A stretch of 64,000 bases of DNA from Thysanoteuthis rhombus (Eukaryota > Mollusca > Cephalopoda > Oegopsida > Thysanoteuthidae), in assembly GCA_963457665.1 (NCBI GenBank), contig OY735233.1, positions 43,800,892 to 43,864,891 of the forward strand, in the 5' to 3' direction. Both the position numbers and the translations under genes were made by a program. Under the pieces are notes generated by a model. That model did no database searches and was not told the DNA's origin. It was given only the letters and a program-made list of their open reading frames with translations. Positions 11,085 through 21,320 of this stretch are shown one piece after another. Each line of letters opens with the position of its first letter. Within the stretch, counting starts at the first letter, position 1.

Positions 11085-11396
11085 TTTTCTTAATTTTACA
11101 GATACTAATTTTCCAGAAAGATCTATGTTATCAAAGTGAGTGAGAAATAATGTACACAATCTGATAATGATTTTGAAATAGATTCAAACGCTTCAATCTT
11201 TTCTTTCTTTGATTCAGGGCCAGGCCTTGATTTGTACTGGAGTCAGTATATGTTGAGTTTTAAATTTCTCCGGATGACTGGGTTCAGGCAATGGCATTGA
11301 ACTGAGATCTCCTGGTTCCAAGAATAGCTCGTCATCTCCCTTGTCATCAGTTATCACTGATTCTTGGTCAATGTCCAATTCTTGAATGTCTTCTAT
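11085..11396 (-). pseudogene. possible MADF/BESS-type ORF remnant, minus strand
   Basis: Read on the minus strand from 11396, just after a T-rich tract ending in tag (a plausible splice acceptor), an acidic frame runs about 62 codons: IEDIQELDIDQESV, then DDELFLEPGDLSSMPLPEP and TPVQIKAWP before a stop. One frame over, coding character continues with KKEKIEAFESISKSLSDC, which resembles the BESS-like tail of MADF proteins. A single frameshift near 11220 would separate the two parts. A decayed Harbinger nuclease lies 1 kb away on the other strand, and MADF/Myb proteins are the usual second ORF of such elements. A terminal exon of a host gene is the alternative. Confidence 0.4.
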
Positions 11397-11531
11397 CTAC
11401 AATTAATAGACAAATTTATAAAATTAAATAGAATTCAAGTTAAATCATTTAAATATGTATATCTAAGCAAGGTAATAGTTTTATTGCTTTTCTTTTCAGA
11501 TGCCTAAAACTGATTCAGAATGAAAAGAAAG

Positions 11532-12165
11532 TTGCTGAAGGGTTCATTCCATATCAAACCATGAAATTTAAAGAATTAGCACCATCTCAAAATTTCTTTG
11601 AATTCGGTACATATATCCAGTTTTATGAAATATGCAAGTGTGCCAAATTAATTTGCAGATGCTTTCTCAGGTACTCAAAGTGAAAGAACTGAAATACAGC
11701 TGCTTCGTATGTGTGTATAAACCAGGCACTGTGCAGAAAAAAGCCAACCTGGGACAAGAAAAGTGTTTGCATATTTGGAAATAGCTATGTTTGATTAACA
11801 CCTCCCAAGTCCATGGTTGTCCTGACTGTGCTTCAAATATAATAAAACAGCAGAGCCAGTTCCTTCACTTTGAGTGACTGAGGGAGAATCCGAGAGTGCT
11901 CTGATAGAAAAAAACATTTTCTTTTAAAGATCAGCACACTTTTTTGTGTCGGTAGTAATTTTGGTGGAGATATCTTTTTCAGAAGACATTTTTGTAAGAA
12001 TATAATAAATGTTAATGTAAACCCTGATAAAATGGAAACAAACAGAAGTATTCCAAAAAATATTTAGCACACTTCCATACCATCCAAGTAATTTTGAGAT
12101 GGTGCAAATTCCTTAAATTTCATGATTTGATATGGAATGAACCCTTCTGCAACTTTTGGCTGAAA
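11532..12165. repeat. inverted repeat pair, arms about 80 bp
   Basis: The arm 11532-11610 (aagttgctgaagggttcatt...) is repeated as its reverse complement at 12085-12160, about 85 percent identical. The spacer is about 475 bases. Both arms keep an open frame in the same register (VAEGFIPYQ, MKFKE, APSQN), so the repeat may derive from a coding or conserved segment. What it belongs to is not recognised. Confidence 0.65.
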
Positions 12166-12192
12166 AAGAAAAGTACAGCACCTTGGTGATTA

Positions 12193-12441
12193 GACAAGGA
12201 ATAACCCAAAGATTTGACAAGGAATAACCCAAAAGATTTTGACAAGGAATAACCCAAAAGATTTTGACAAGGAATAACCCAAAAGATTTTGACAAGGAAT
12301 AACCCAAAAGATTTTGACAAGGAATAACCCAAAAGATTTTGACAAGGAATAACCCAAAAGATTTTGACAAGGAATAACCCAAAAGATTTTGACAAGGAAT
12401 AACCCAAAAGATTTTGACAAGGAATAACCCAAAGATTTTGA
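12193..12441. repeat. 25-bp minisatellite, about 10 units
   Basis: Units of gacaaggaataacccaaaag plus attt(t) follow head to tail, nearly identical, with the first and last units 1-2 bases short. The unit is not a multiple of three, so reading through gives a 25-residue period in any open frame. It directly abuts the Harbinger relic. Confidence 0.95.
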
Positions 12442-12449
12442 CAGCCAAT

Positions 12450-12935
12450 GTTATTTTCTAAACCGTCTGGAGACAATTGATGGAAAACGTATAGCTGTCT
12501 GGGCAGCACCAAATTTTGAACCAACATTTTTTTATTATATTATTATGTCTCTAACTGATTTTGACAAGTTAATTTATATAGATGTTGTCTGTAATGGAAG
12601 AGTATCAGATGGAGGGGTCTTTAGTGGATGTTTGCTCAAGGACGAACTTGATCACCATTCCAAGAGAATCTGCTTTGCCAGGAACGGAAAGTGAATTGCT
12701 ACATCACATCAAAGAGGATAAGATGCTTTTTCTTTGTGGAAAAACTCAATGAAACCAATTAAAAAACATGACAATTAATCTTAGAATTTTTTAATTACAG
12801 ACTTAAAGTGTGTTTGAAGGGTTTTTGAAAATACTTATGGAATTAAGTCTAATAAATTTAGAGAATTCTTGCAAAGAATACCTTTAGTGCTAATAGAGAC
12901 AATGGGTACGTTGGTCCAGGCTGCCTTGATGACAA
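12450..12935 (+). pseudogene. PIF/Harbinger nuclease fragment, decayed
   Basis: Translation shows LETIDGKRIAVWAAPNF, then LIYIDVVCNGRVSDGGVF, which is the DDE core of the Harbinger HARBI1-like nuclease (both Asp residues kept; a short internal deletion follows PNFEPT). Farther on, in shifted frames, DAFSLWKNSMKPI (12718 region) and RVFENTYGIKSNKFREFL (12810-12890) match the later DDAF...MKPY and RR.VENAFGI..NRFR motifs. Several frameshifts and stops show it is dead. It is a plain DNA transposon relic. Confidence 0.8.
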
Positions 12936-15447
12936 AGACAGCATGAATTTTTACCTGAGAGCTGGTGGAATAATACTACCCTTCCATAATGTGTTAATCC
13001 TCAGGGTGACCATACATCCCGCTCCGTAAAGCAGAAACAGGAATTTTTAAAGGAGTACTTTGTAGTGAGGAAGGGTCGGTATCCGGGCAACAGGATATGA
13101 TTTAGATAAAAACACATACATCAAAATCATTTGCATTAGAAAAATCATGTACCTTAAAGGAAGCAGTGCTCTCCCTTGGTTGGATGAATATCCATATGAA
13201 ATAAAGGCTCTTCATAAGTCATTCATTCCTGCCTTTTTGATATTGGCTTTATTCCACCCCTGGATTGCAGACATTTTATTGCTCTCCCATAACTTGTCCT
13301 GAGACTGGCCATGAGCCTTGTAATATCATCAACTGGAAAAATAACAAAATGAATTAATTGATTTAGATTCAAAGTAGTATAGCAATGCCATTACATAGAT
13401 GTATTTAATCTGAATGAATTTAGATGTGCAAAAAAAGGTTACTTCTTGTTGACCGTGTTTCTTTCAATATGAGGAAGTAAAATTCAGGCTATTTTAAGCT
13501 TGGATATAATCATTTCTGTTAGAAATTTTATGATCATAGATATTTCACATACACTAATTAGATTAGTGCAGGTTTTTTGATAAATGTATTTCTTCACAGG
13601 AAATTTTTTAAAAATCTCAAAATAAAAATATTACAACCAATATTTATCTATCAATCTTTGTGCTTTTTGATACTTTTTCTTCTGGAAAAATATAAGTATT
13701 GTATCATTTAATTGAATGCAACAATTTCTGATCTATGCAACATTCAAGTGAATACTATGTACTTTCAGCAGAGATCAAATGCAAGTCAACTCAAAAGTAT
13801 ATTCCTGACGCAACACGGTAGCTTATTGGAAATAGATCAATTTATTTTATAAATAAAAAAAAACTTAAGATGGGTATGATTTAATTGAAATCTTATTTAA
13901 ATTATTTTTTTCAAAACAAATATAACTATATCACCCCCCCCCCTTTTTTTTTACACAAAAAAGTGGTTAAGAAAGTTGAATATTAGGATATAAATAGAAG
14001 AAAACTTTTTACAAGTAACTTTTGGTACTCTAAATCCATAATAGCTTATTCACCAAATAAAACCGATATTTTTTTATCAAACTAACGTAAACTTTTCTAA
14101 CTCATGTATCTACTTGTCAAACAGTATTTTAGATGGACAAAACAAAATAAATTTATGACAAAACTGCAAACCAAATAATTTAATACAAAACTATTTAATG
14201 ATTTCCCAGTTCATTGTTTACTTCTATCAAATCTTTCATTAGAGAAAAGACATCAATAAATCATTGTTTAAAACCCAAAAATGAGGCAAAGAAGATGTGA
14301 AAATGGGCAATATCAATCAAAATATGGCTACCCGTAGCAACTCTCACCGACTATTTTATGCTCTTTTAAAAGGCATTGTATTAATCAAATACCTTTTTTG
14401 AAAGTTTCATTTTGGTTACAACTACAAGAAAATAGCATTTAGTTAGGTAAAAACAAGAAAAATACTTTTGCATACTCACAGAGGATTTCTGATCAGATTA
14501 AGGCTATGTTTACGTTTTTGACTGAAATTTTATCAATTCTGTCATTATTGATGCATCTGTCAACAGAAGATTGAAATAGAATTTTAAAATTCTTTCAAAA
14601 ATATCAAAAAATTTGATTTGAAAAGAATTAGTTAATTTTATGATTAATTGATTAAACCTGATGGAATGTATTGTATATAATTAAGAAGAAAAAATTATTT
14701 TTAAAAAGCAGATCCATCAAAATTTCTTAAACTTTATATCTATCAATATTTATAACACCATTTTTCCTGATAATGTTTTATGAGAAGGTCCAATACACAA
14801 ACACAATGAAAACATTTGAAAAAAGAAATAATTTTAAAAAATTTTTTAAAAAAACAAAATGTGTACACAATGTTTTAATAAAAAAAAATTTTTTTAAATA
14901 AAACTTTCGAAACAGAAATTATTTCAGATTTAAAATGCGATTGTAAATTTGGTTAGAATTTTTCAATGCAAATTCTACTAGGTCACTGGTTTACAAATGT
15001 AAACCAGTTTTCAAACATGGTTATCTCTGGTTTCATGTTGTCCACAGAAATAATTTCTACAATCTTTTTTTTATTAATAACACAATGATTATTACAATCC
15101 AAAGGATAGATTTCAACTTATAGACCTTTTAATTGACATGTCGCTTTTTGCCAAGAGTCCAAGAGAGTTTCTAAGCAGAATTTCTCCATCAGTGACATAT
15201 AGTGGTTATCGTCACAGGGTGTGCTCTGTGTTACCGTGCTGAACCTACTACTCTGGCATAAGTATTAAACAAAAATAAACACAAACTTCTCCCTAGTTCT
15301 ATACACAGTATGGATCACAAATTAGAAATTATTTGAATTTTCATGCATAAATAAATTGAATTTTCAATATTCTATAAATTGAAAAATAAATAAGACAATT
15401 AATTTTAAGTTATGCATAATTTCAAAAGACAATTTTACTTACTTAAT
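12936..15447. other. AT-rich stretch, no gene
   Basis: A terminus-like word, cagggtgaccatacatcccg, lies at 13004 and resembles ends of hAT-type elements, but no partner end was found. The rest, especially 13340-15100, is AT-rich and without coding motifs. It is the 3' flank of the hAT gene, and a canonical aataaa for that gene was not pinned down. Confidence 0.4.
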
Positions 15448-17595
15448 TCACTTGAACGTCAGTTCTATTCTTTTCCTTTGGGATGTAAACTGTTCTATCA
15501 CCTCCTCATACAACGACCCCTTTTGCTTCAGGTGCATCAGAAGACCTCTTTCGATAGAGAGTAAACTATGGCCACTCGGTCTATTCTGACTTTGTGATCC
15601 AGGGAAACAACTGTTTATCTGTCTCAGGGCAGAAAATATGCTTTCTGCTGAAGCAGTTTTACTCGGTATGGTCAGAATTAACTCACCCAGGCGAAATACT
15701 TCTTTGAAACCTGATGTGAGATTCTTCTCAACCATGAACTCAATCAGTTCATGCACATTTTTTTGTGAAAACTCGGGGCAAGCATACAACACGATGAGTT
15801 CATTTCTCAATCTAATGTAATCAAACAGAGTGCCGTAGAAATCCTTCAGCTTCGTTACTAAGTGGTCAGGGAATTTAATTTTGTATCCTTCATATTTTTC
15901 ATGCCACAGCAGCTGGAAAAACTCGAGCTTTGAAAGTGAAGAGTATCTGCACTGAATCTGCGAGTAGATGCTATCGACTATATTCTCATACAATCTAAGA
16001 TAAGGTTTTATTTCATCATCTTCCGTCAGCTTAATTCTTTTGCAGCTTTGATCTTCGTTGTCACTTTTTCTGGATACGGCAGAGAGCCAGAGGTCTTCAA
16101 AGCCATGTTCTCTTTCATGCTGAAGAAGTTTCAACATTTCTTCTATCTTTTTGCAACAGTACAGAACATCATACACTTTGTTTTGCAGCACATTGTACAA
16201 AACATCGGTATAGTCAAATATTTTTGAGAAAATTTCAAGTAACAAAATCGTCCGAAAATGTTGCAGAAAACTCAAAAATCCTTGTGCCTTCACGATACTG
16301 TCATTGTCCCAATATTCAGAATTTTCCAAAACATCCTGAAAAAAGTCGATAAGCTGGAGCCTATTTTTCTGTACAGTGTGGCTCAAATTGGAAGTGAAAT
16401 TCCATTTAGTTGGTGCAGCAGACGGTTGTCTCCTGGCAACAAATTCATGTAGAGCATGCATTTGTTTAGAAGATTTAGAAAAAAATTCTGCCAGGCCATT
16501 TAAGGTCTGAAAGAAGATTCGGCATTCCTTGATGTTACTGAGACCCTGCTGGAGGACTAAATTCAACACATGTGCATAGCAGTGTGTAAAGATAGCAAGG
16601 GGATACTCATCAAGCACTTTGCTTTGTAGTCCATTCACATGCCCACTCATGACACTAGCCCCATCATATGTCTGAGCGACCAACTTATCTTGGATATGAA
16701 AATCCTCCACCACTTTCATAATGTGCTTGAACAATCCCTGAGCTGTCCGATCAGCACTGACATCACTAAAACCGACAAATCTCTCGTACACTTTGCCTTT
16801 ATGAACAAAACGCAAAATTGTAGAGAGTTGTGATTTAGACATCACATCCGAGGTTTCATCCAGAATGATAGCAACAAAGGAAGCTGAGTTTATCTCCTTC
16901 TTTATATGCTTGATAATAACATGTGATATTGCTTCGATGGTGTTATTTTGCACAGTTCGTGACGTTCCTTGAAACACAGTTGACGTAGATAAATGAGTAT
17001 TCAAAAGCGAATCATACTCTCGGAGTAAATTGAGGAGTTCTAAGTAGTTACCTCGACTGGCTGAAGAACTAGCTTCATCAGGACCTCGCGGTGGAAGCTC
17101 TTGTTGTGATAAATAACACACTGCGTCAATGATTCTCTTCAAAATTTCCCTATTTTTCTTAACTTGCTCATTATGCCTGCAGATTGCGGCCTTTCGCTCG
17201 ATTTCAATCAAAGAGTCAATTCTCTGCTGGCCGAACATTTTGTAATCCAGAAATGCTTGGACATGGGCCTGAGATCTTTCATGCTTTTGTATTGCTGAGG
17301 TCAGATGGTTGAGATCAGAGTAGCCCTGCTTATTCCACACACCTTTTTCTCGGGAAAACAGTAAACAGGGCCAACAGAAAAGCTTAGACAGTACCTCGCA
17401 TCCTGTCAACCATTCTACAGTTTCATACTGCGATGCGGAAAAGTGTCTAGTATATTCCCCTTTTTTTTCTTTATGTGTACACTCCAAATTATGGAGTGCT
17501 GGTTTAGGCTTACCACCATTCATAACTTTCAATTTCTCCGCATGAATTCTGGAGGAAAATGGTGTTTTTAGTAAATCTTGAACACTGTTCGCCAT
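15448..17595 (-). CDS. hAT-superfamily transposase, TTF-zinc-finger/ZMYM1-like, 715 aa, open
   Basis: The frame is open from 17679, but the start at 17595 (MANSVQDLLKTPFSSR) is preferred because the upstream 28 codons cross a likely splice acceptor (ttcctgtaatttcag, minus strand near 17606). Domains from the N-terminus: a TTF-type zinc finger (CWPC at about 74-77, His 105 and 111), a DUF4371 region, then an RNase-H-like hAT catalytic domain with Asp246 (IILDETSD), Asp311 (QTYDGASVMSG) and the CxxH motif 339-342 (THCYAHVLNLVL). The C-terminal dimerisation motif has the third acidic residue in TASAESIFSALRQI near 650. All key residues are present and no stop interrupts the gene. It is either a recently inserted autonomous element or a domesticated gene. 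Terminal repeats and target duplications could not be found. It sits in reverse orientation to both host genes. Confidence 0.88.
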   Translation of the reverse strand: MANSVQDLLKTPFSSRIHAEKLKVMNGGKPKPALHNLECTHKEKKGEYTRHFSASQYETVEWLTGCEVLSKLFCWPCLLFSREKGVWNKQGYSDLNHLTSAIQKHERSQAHVQAFLDYKMFGQQRIDSLIEIERKAAICRHNEQVKKNREILKRIIDAVCYLSQQELPPRGPDEASSSASRGNYLELLNLLREYDSLLNTHLSTSTVFQGTSRTVQNNTIEAISHVIIKHIKKEINSASFVAIILDETSDVMSKSQLSTILRFVHKGKVYERFVGFSDVSADRTAQGLFKHIMKVVEDFHIQDKLVAQTYDGASVMSGHVNGLQSKVLDEYPLAIFTHCYAHVLNLVLQQGLSNIKECRIFFQTLNGLAEFFSKSSKQMHALHEFVARRQPSAAPTKWNFTSNLSHTVQKNRLQLIDFFQDVLENSEYWDNDSIVKAQGFLSFLQHFRTILLLEIFSKIFDYTDVLYNVLQNKVYDVLYCCKKIEEMLKLLQHEREHGFEDLWLSAVSRKSDNEDQSCKRIKLTEDDEIKPYLRLYENIVDSIYSQIQCRYSSLSKLEFFQLLWHEKYEGYKIKFPDHLVTKLKDFYGTLFDYIRLRNELIVLYACPEFSQKNVHELIEFMVEKNLTSGFKEVFRLGELILTIPSKTASAESIFSALRQINSCFPGSQSQNRPSGHSLLSIERGLLMHLKQKGSLYEEVIEQFTSQRKRIELTFK

Positions 17596-17596
17596 C

Positions 17597-17620
17597 GTGA
17601 AAAATCTGAAATTACAGGAA
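17597..17620 (-). promoter_or_regulatory. probable splice acceptor upstream of hAT start
   Basis: On the minus strand a T-rich tract ending in tgtaatttcag is followed, about 10 bases on, by the ATG at 17595. Animal hAT and ZMYM-like genes often have a short untranslated 5' exon. If spliced, the 28 codons upstream of 17595 are not translated. Confidence 0.4.
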
Positions 17621-17679
17621 TAAAAAATATAAGGCATGTCCCATGCACTTTTTGAAGATTTTTGTAAAAGGCATTGCAA

Positions 17680-19000
17680 TAATGGAATATCATGGATTTT
17701 TTTCTTTTGACTTCAGTTTTTTTTAATAACTAATTGATTCTCAGAAAATACAGATTTTTAGAATATTTAAAGATATTTGATAAAATAAACTTTTGAAAAA
17801 AAAAAAATATATATTTAGAGTAAATATTTTTTCTGCACTATCTTAAAAGTCTTAGATATACCCTATTTAAAAGAAGTAACCACAAAATTCTCAAAAAAAA
17901 AAAAAAAAAAAAAAAAGATATTAATTTTATTGAATTTTTTTCCCCCAGATCCAGGCCATAATTTGTACACTAACTAAACCGTCAAATATAATTTTAACTA
18001 ATTTAATTTTTCCAGAAATTTATCTTTAGTTTTTATTGATTTATTACTATTATTATTATTATCATAATTATTATTATTCACGAGATATTTAACAGAGATT
18101 TTATAAAAATTGAATAAAAGCAGGGGGGGGGGTAGTCTTTGGTTCTAAACATGAAAAACAAATACTTTTCATATAAAAAAAATTATCATTCATCCTTTTG
18201 AATGAGATGAATATTTCTCATCTTTGAAGTTATAATTTAGGTTTTAGAAAATAGCATATCAACACAAATTAGAATAATGATAAAAAACATGCTTAATTTT
18301 TGCAATCAATTACTTACTCTACAAATAGGGAATAAAGATCATTTAATTCTAAAATATGTTCGTAATCTGAAGCTAATGTAATTTAAATTAGTCAAAAAAT
18401 ATTTAATGACCAGTTCCTTGAAGATTTCAAAAATGTACACAGATATATTTTTGTCTTTTATCTAATCAGTTTGAAATTCTTTCTCTCCACCAAAGGACCA
18501 GGAGGAAAAAAAAAACTAAAACAAAAAAAAAAACCAACTCGGAAAAGTAATAAACCTCGAACTTGTATTTTATTTTATTTTTGCAATTTCGCTACGTATT
18601 GAAAATTCAGATAATTTCTTTCAAATTGAAAAAACACTTAAATTTAACACAATTAGTCCTAGTTCAAATTTTTGATTATACGTTTAGTGAAAAGAATTTG
18701 TAATTAAAAAATAAAAAACATAAATGAAACTAGAAATTAAGGGAAAAAAGACAAAAGAATACCAAAATAATGAACGTAAAATAAAAGCTTAAATTCAAAA
18801 TGTCAAATTAAGTGCTGCTTCAGTCAGGAATGAATAGTAAGATGTAAAAATATAGCTTAGCAATGCTTCATTCAACTTGCACACCTGTTAGTTCAGCTGA
18901 TAACCAAGATGATTGAGTACTTTTGTGAAAAAAAGCATGAAATTTCTAACATAATTAACACATGCCATAATAGTAATTTTCAGATGAGGAGAGAAGTCAG
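17680..19000. other. AT-rich stretch upstream of hAT gene
   Basis: No gene was recognised. It holds a poly-A run at about 17895-17918, degenerate tta microsatellite at 18045-18080 and much A/T low-complexity sequence. Confidence 0.4.
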
Positions 19001-19002
19001 AT

Positions 19003-19520
19003 TTAACCGCTGAGGACTGTGAGAGGTCAAGTTTGAGATGGCTGCCAGTCAACTGATTCTAATTTACAAATTTAATTATGGAATTTAGCAGTGTATGAAA
19101 AACATTTAAGGTGAAATTTGGGGAAAACCATTCGTTTGGTGATACTTTTGAGATCACCAGAACCCAAGGAAATGCATTCAGATCAAAGTATTAAAAATAA
19201 AATGTTGCTGGGCAGCATGTCAATCATGTTATAAGCAATTACTGAAATATCTAAGTACATGTACAGCAGATGTGGAAAGAAAAAACATTGCCAATTTCGT
19301 CAACAATAAGATGGGTAATTTGCAGACCAGAATTAGACATGATTTTTGCTGTGATTTATCACATAGGTGCATTTATTTAAAAAAAAAAAAAAAAACAACA
19401 CCACAATGAATGGGCATTTCCAACTTCGAGTTTGATTCCAAAATTAATAACGTTTGAACATGGGACCCGGTTGACTAGCGGCCATCTTGAACTTGAGCTC
19501 ACACAGTCCTCAGAGGTTAA
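19003..19520. mobile_element. piggyBac-like MITE with TTAA target duplication
   Basis: TTAA at 19003-19006 and 19517-19520 brackets a 510-bp element (19007-19516). Its ends begin ccgctgaggactgtg and, in reverse complement, cctctgaggactgtg. The inverted terminal repeats run 47 bases with about 7 mismatches, ending at the word agtcaac. TTAA duplication and CC-starting ends fit piggyBac elements. There is no coding capacity. Confidence 0.82.
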
Positions 19521-20560
19521 ATTTCCACTTTTGACAATTCATGTTGTATACACAATTAATGGTTACTTTTATTTTCAATTTTAGAGTCGGAATATCACGT
19601 GACTTTTTCGAGTATCAAGGGAGGTAATAAGGTAGTAAAATCTAAAATCAACTTCCTTGGTATATCATATTTTGGAGAAAAAAAAAAGAAAGATAACGGT
19701 TGAGAATTAAAATCAGTATATTTTAGAAAAGAAAAGAACATAAGATGATATAAAATTTTAAAATCACGTTTATTTTGATTTTAACGGAAAGCACAAAAAT
19801 CTCAGAACAAGAAAAAATTGAAAATCACACAAAACAAATGTGAAAAAATACAATTATCAATTCGTTAAATTCGTTTTCCTTTCTAGAGTCTTTTTTAAAT
19901 CTTGCTTTTTTCCAATAAGTGCTCCCTTGTTCATACTTTGAAAGCTCATTATCCGCTGTACTAAGAGTTTGTTTTCTAGGCGAGAAGTTGTCGAATCAAG
20001 GGCTTACAAAGACGTCGTGAACTATGACTTAATATGACTTTTAATTCTAAGTGATTAATGAGATTTGAAAACAAATTATAACCAAATGATATTAATACAC
20101 TGCTGCAGTAACGGAATCACAAAGAAAATCGATTTTTATAAACGATTTTTCAACATTTTTATTTACAACTTCTGCGGACAAAAAAAAAAGAAAGATATGA
20201 GGTGAGCTCCTAAGATGGCGCACATCTCAAGAGGCAAAAATATCGACATGTTTTGGTGAAACTATTCCAACCAATTACCGAAGATAAATAGCAAGCTTAC
20301 CAACCGAATTATTGAGCTATCATTAACAAAATTTATTGAATTATTCAACATTGATTACAATGCTTAATAACTAAGTGGTGAATGAATGCATTACGTATTC
20401 GTTGTGCACGATTGAGTGGGAGGTGGTCATCGAAAAGACTGATTTTGTAACTATTTATTAAAATTGATTAATAAAATAAAGCTTAAAACACTTACAAGAT
20501 TATTAAATGCCTAAACTTTGATGTTTTCTGTATCTAAAAAAGATGAGATGGATTGGGATT
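19521..20560. other. intergenic, no gene
   Basis: No coding motif was recognised. Low-complexity A-rich runs alternate with more balanced sequence at 20190-20430. Confidence 0.4.
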
Positions 20561-20562
20561 TA

Positions 20563-20570
20563 TATCGATA
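20563..20570. promoter_or_regulatory. DRE core motif TATCGATA
   Basis: The palindromic word tatcgata is the DREF binding site found in many arthropod housekeeping promoters. A relatively CpG-rich stretch (cggttcgcgtcg) follows within 30 bases. It lies 3 kb upstream of the minus-strand hAT gene and could serve an untranslated first exon of it; that link is inference. Confidence 0.3.
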
Positions 20571-20993
20571 ATAGTTCGATGCTTCGGTTCGCGTCGTATT
20601 CTTTCCGTCTTCTTTGAGAGGGTTGGTTGCCACTTCAGCTCTATATCCAGAAATGAGTCAAAAAACATCTAAAAATATCTAAAATTTTCCGAGAGATATC
20701 TAAAAAAAAAAAAAAACATCCGAAAATATATCACGTATTTAAAGAACTTATCGCTGCAAACGATAAGAATAGAATATAATTCGACATTTGTGACTCAATT
20801 TCTACAGCAAAAAAAATTAATTTAAAAAAAAAAACAGACCCACCTTTAGTCTGCATGAACAAATTCAGATAGATTTGAATTTGTTTGCAGTGATTAAAAA
20901 ATAAAGTAAAATAGTTTCAGTGGAAGAGTCCATTGGTTCAAATAATCGGTAGGAGATATTTTTTATCAGCAGTATTATTCACCTTCGAGTGCA

Positions 20994-21254
20994 GGTATGC
21001 CAAATTAGATGTTTTTCATCTAAATCTAGATGTTTTTAAAAAATCTAAATCTAGATATTTTGGTTGTGTCTAGATGTCAGAAGTAGTTGTTCAGACCATT
21101 TTTAATAAAATAAGTAATATTTTCATTTAATTTTTAGTTATAAATTAAGTAATGTTTTTTTTATAATTCAATACTTCAATAAAATAAATGTTGGAGATTA
21201 AAGTCACATTTGATTTATTAATAATGTTTAGATTGCAGATAAATATAGAGAATC
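20994..21254 (+). repeat. family F hAT-like MITE, copy 1 (right end missing)
   Basis: It starts caggtatgccaaattagatg, like the end of the 41454-41809 copy read in reverse. The interior shares aagtaatattttnatttaat, ttagttata and a tail with ttaaagtcac.t.tgatttatt, also seen at 51170-51445. Its right side runs into another hAT-like end at 21255. Confidence 0.65.
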
Positions 21255-21320
21255 TAGATCAGAGGTTCCCAACCTTTTTCTGATTTATACCCCACCCTGA
21301 TAGCTAAAAAAATTGATGTT
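21255..21320 (+). repeat. hAT-like transposon terminus
   Basis: Begins cagaggttcccaaccttttt, a classical hAT-type end. The partner end was not found. Confidence 0.4.

Noticed and set aside
12193-12441. CRISPR-like array
   Set aside because: There are no spacers; units are contiguous and the genome is eukaryotic.
12113-12527. Overlapping minus-strand frames of 80-135 codons with a repeated KSFGLFLV/WVIPCQN peptide
   Set aside because: They are the translation of the 25-bp minisatellite; open frames come from the repeat sequence, not from coding selection.
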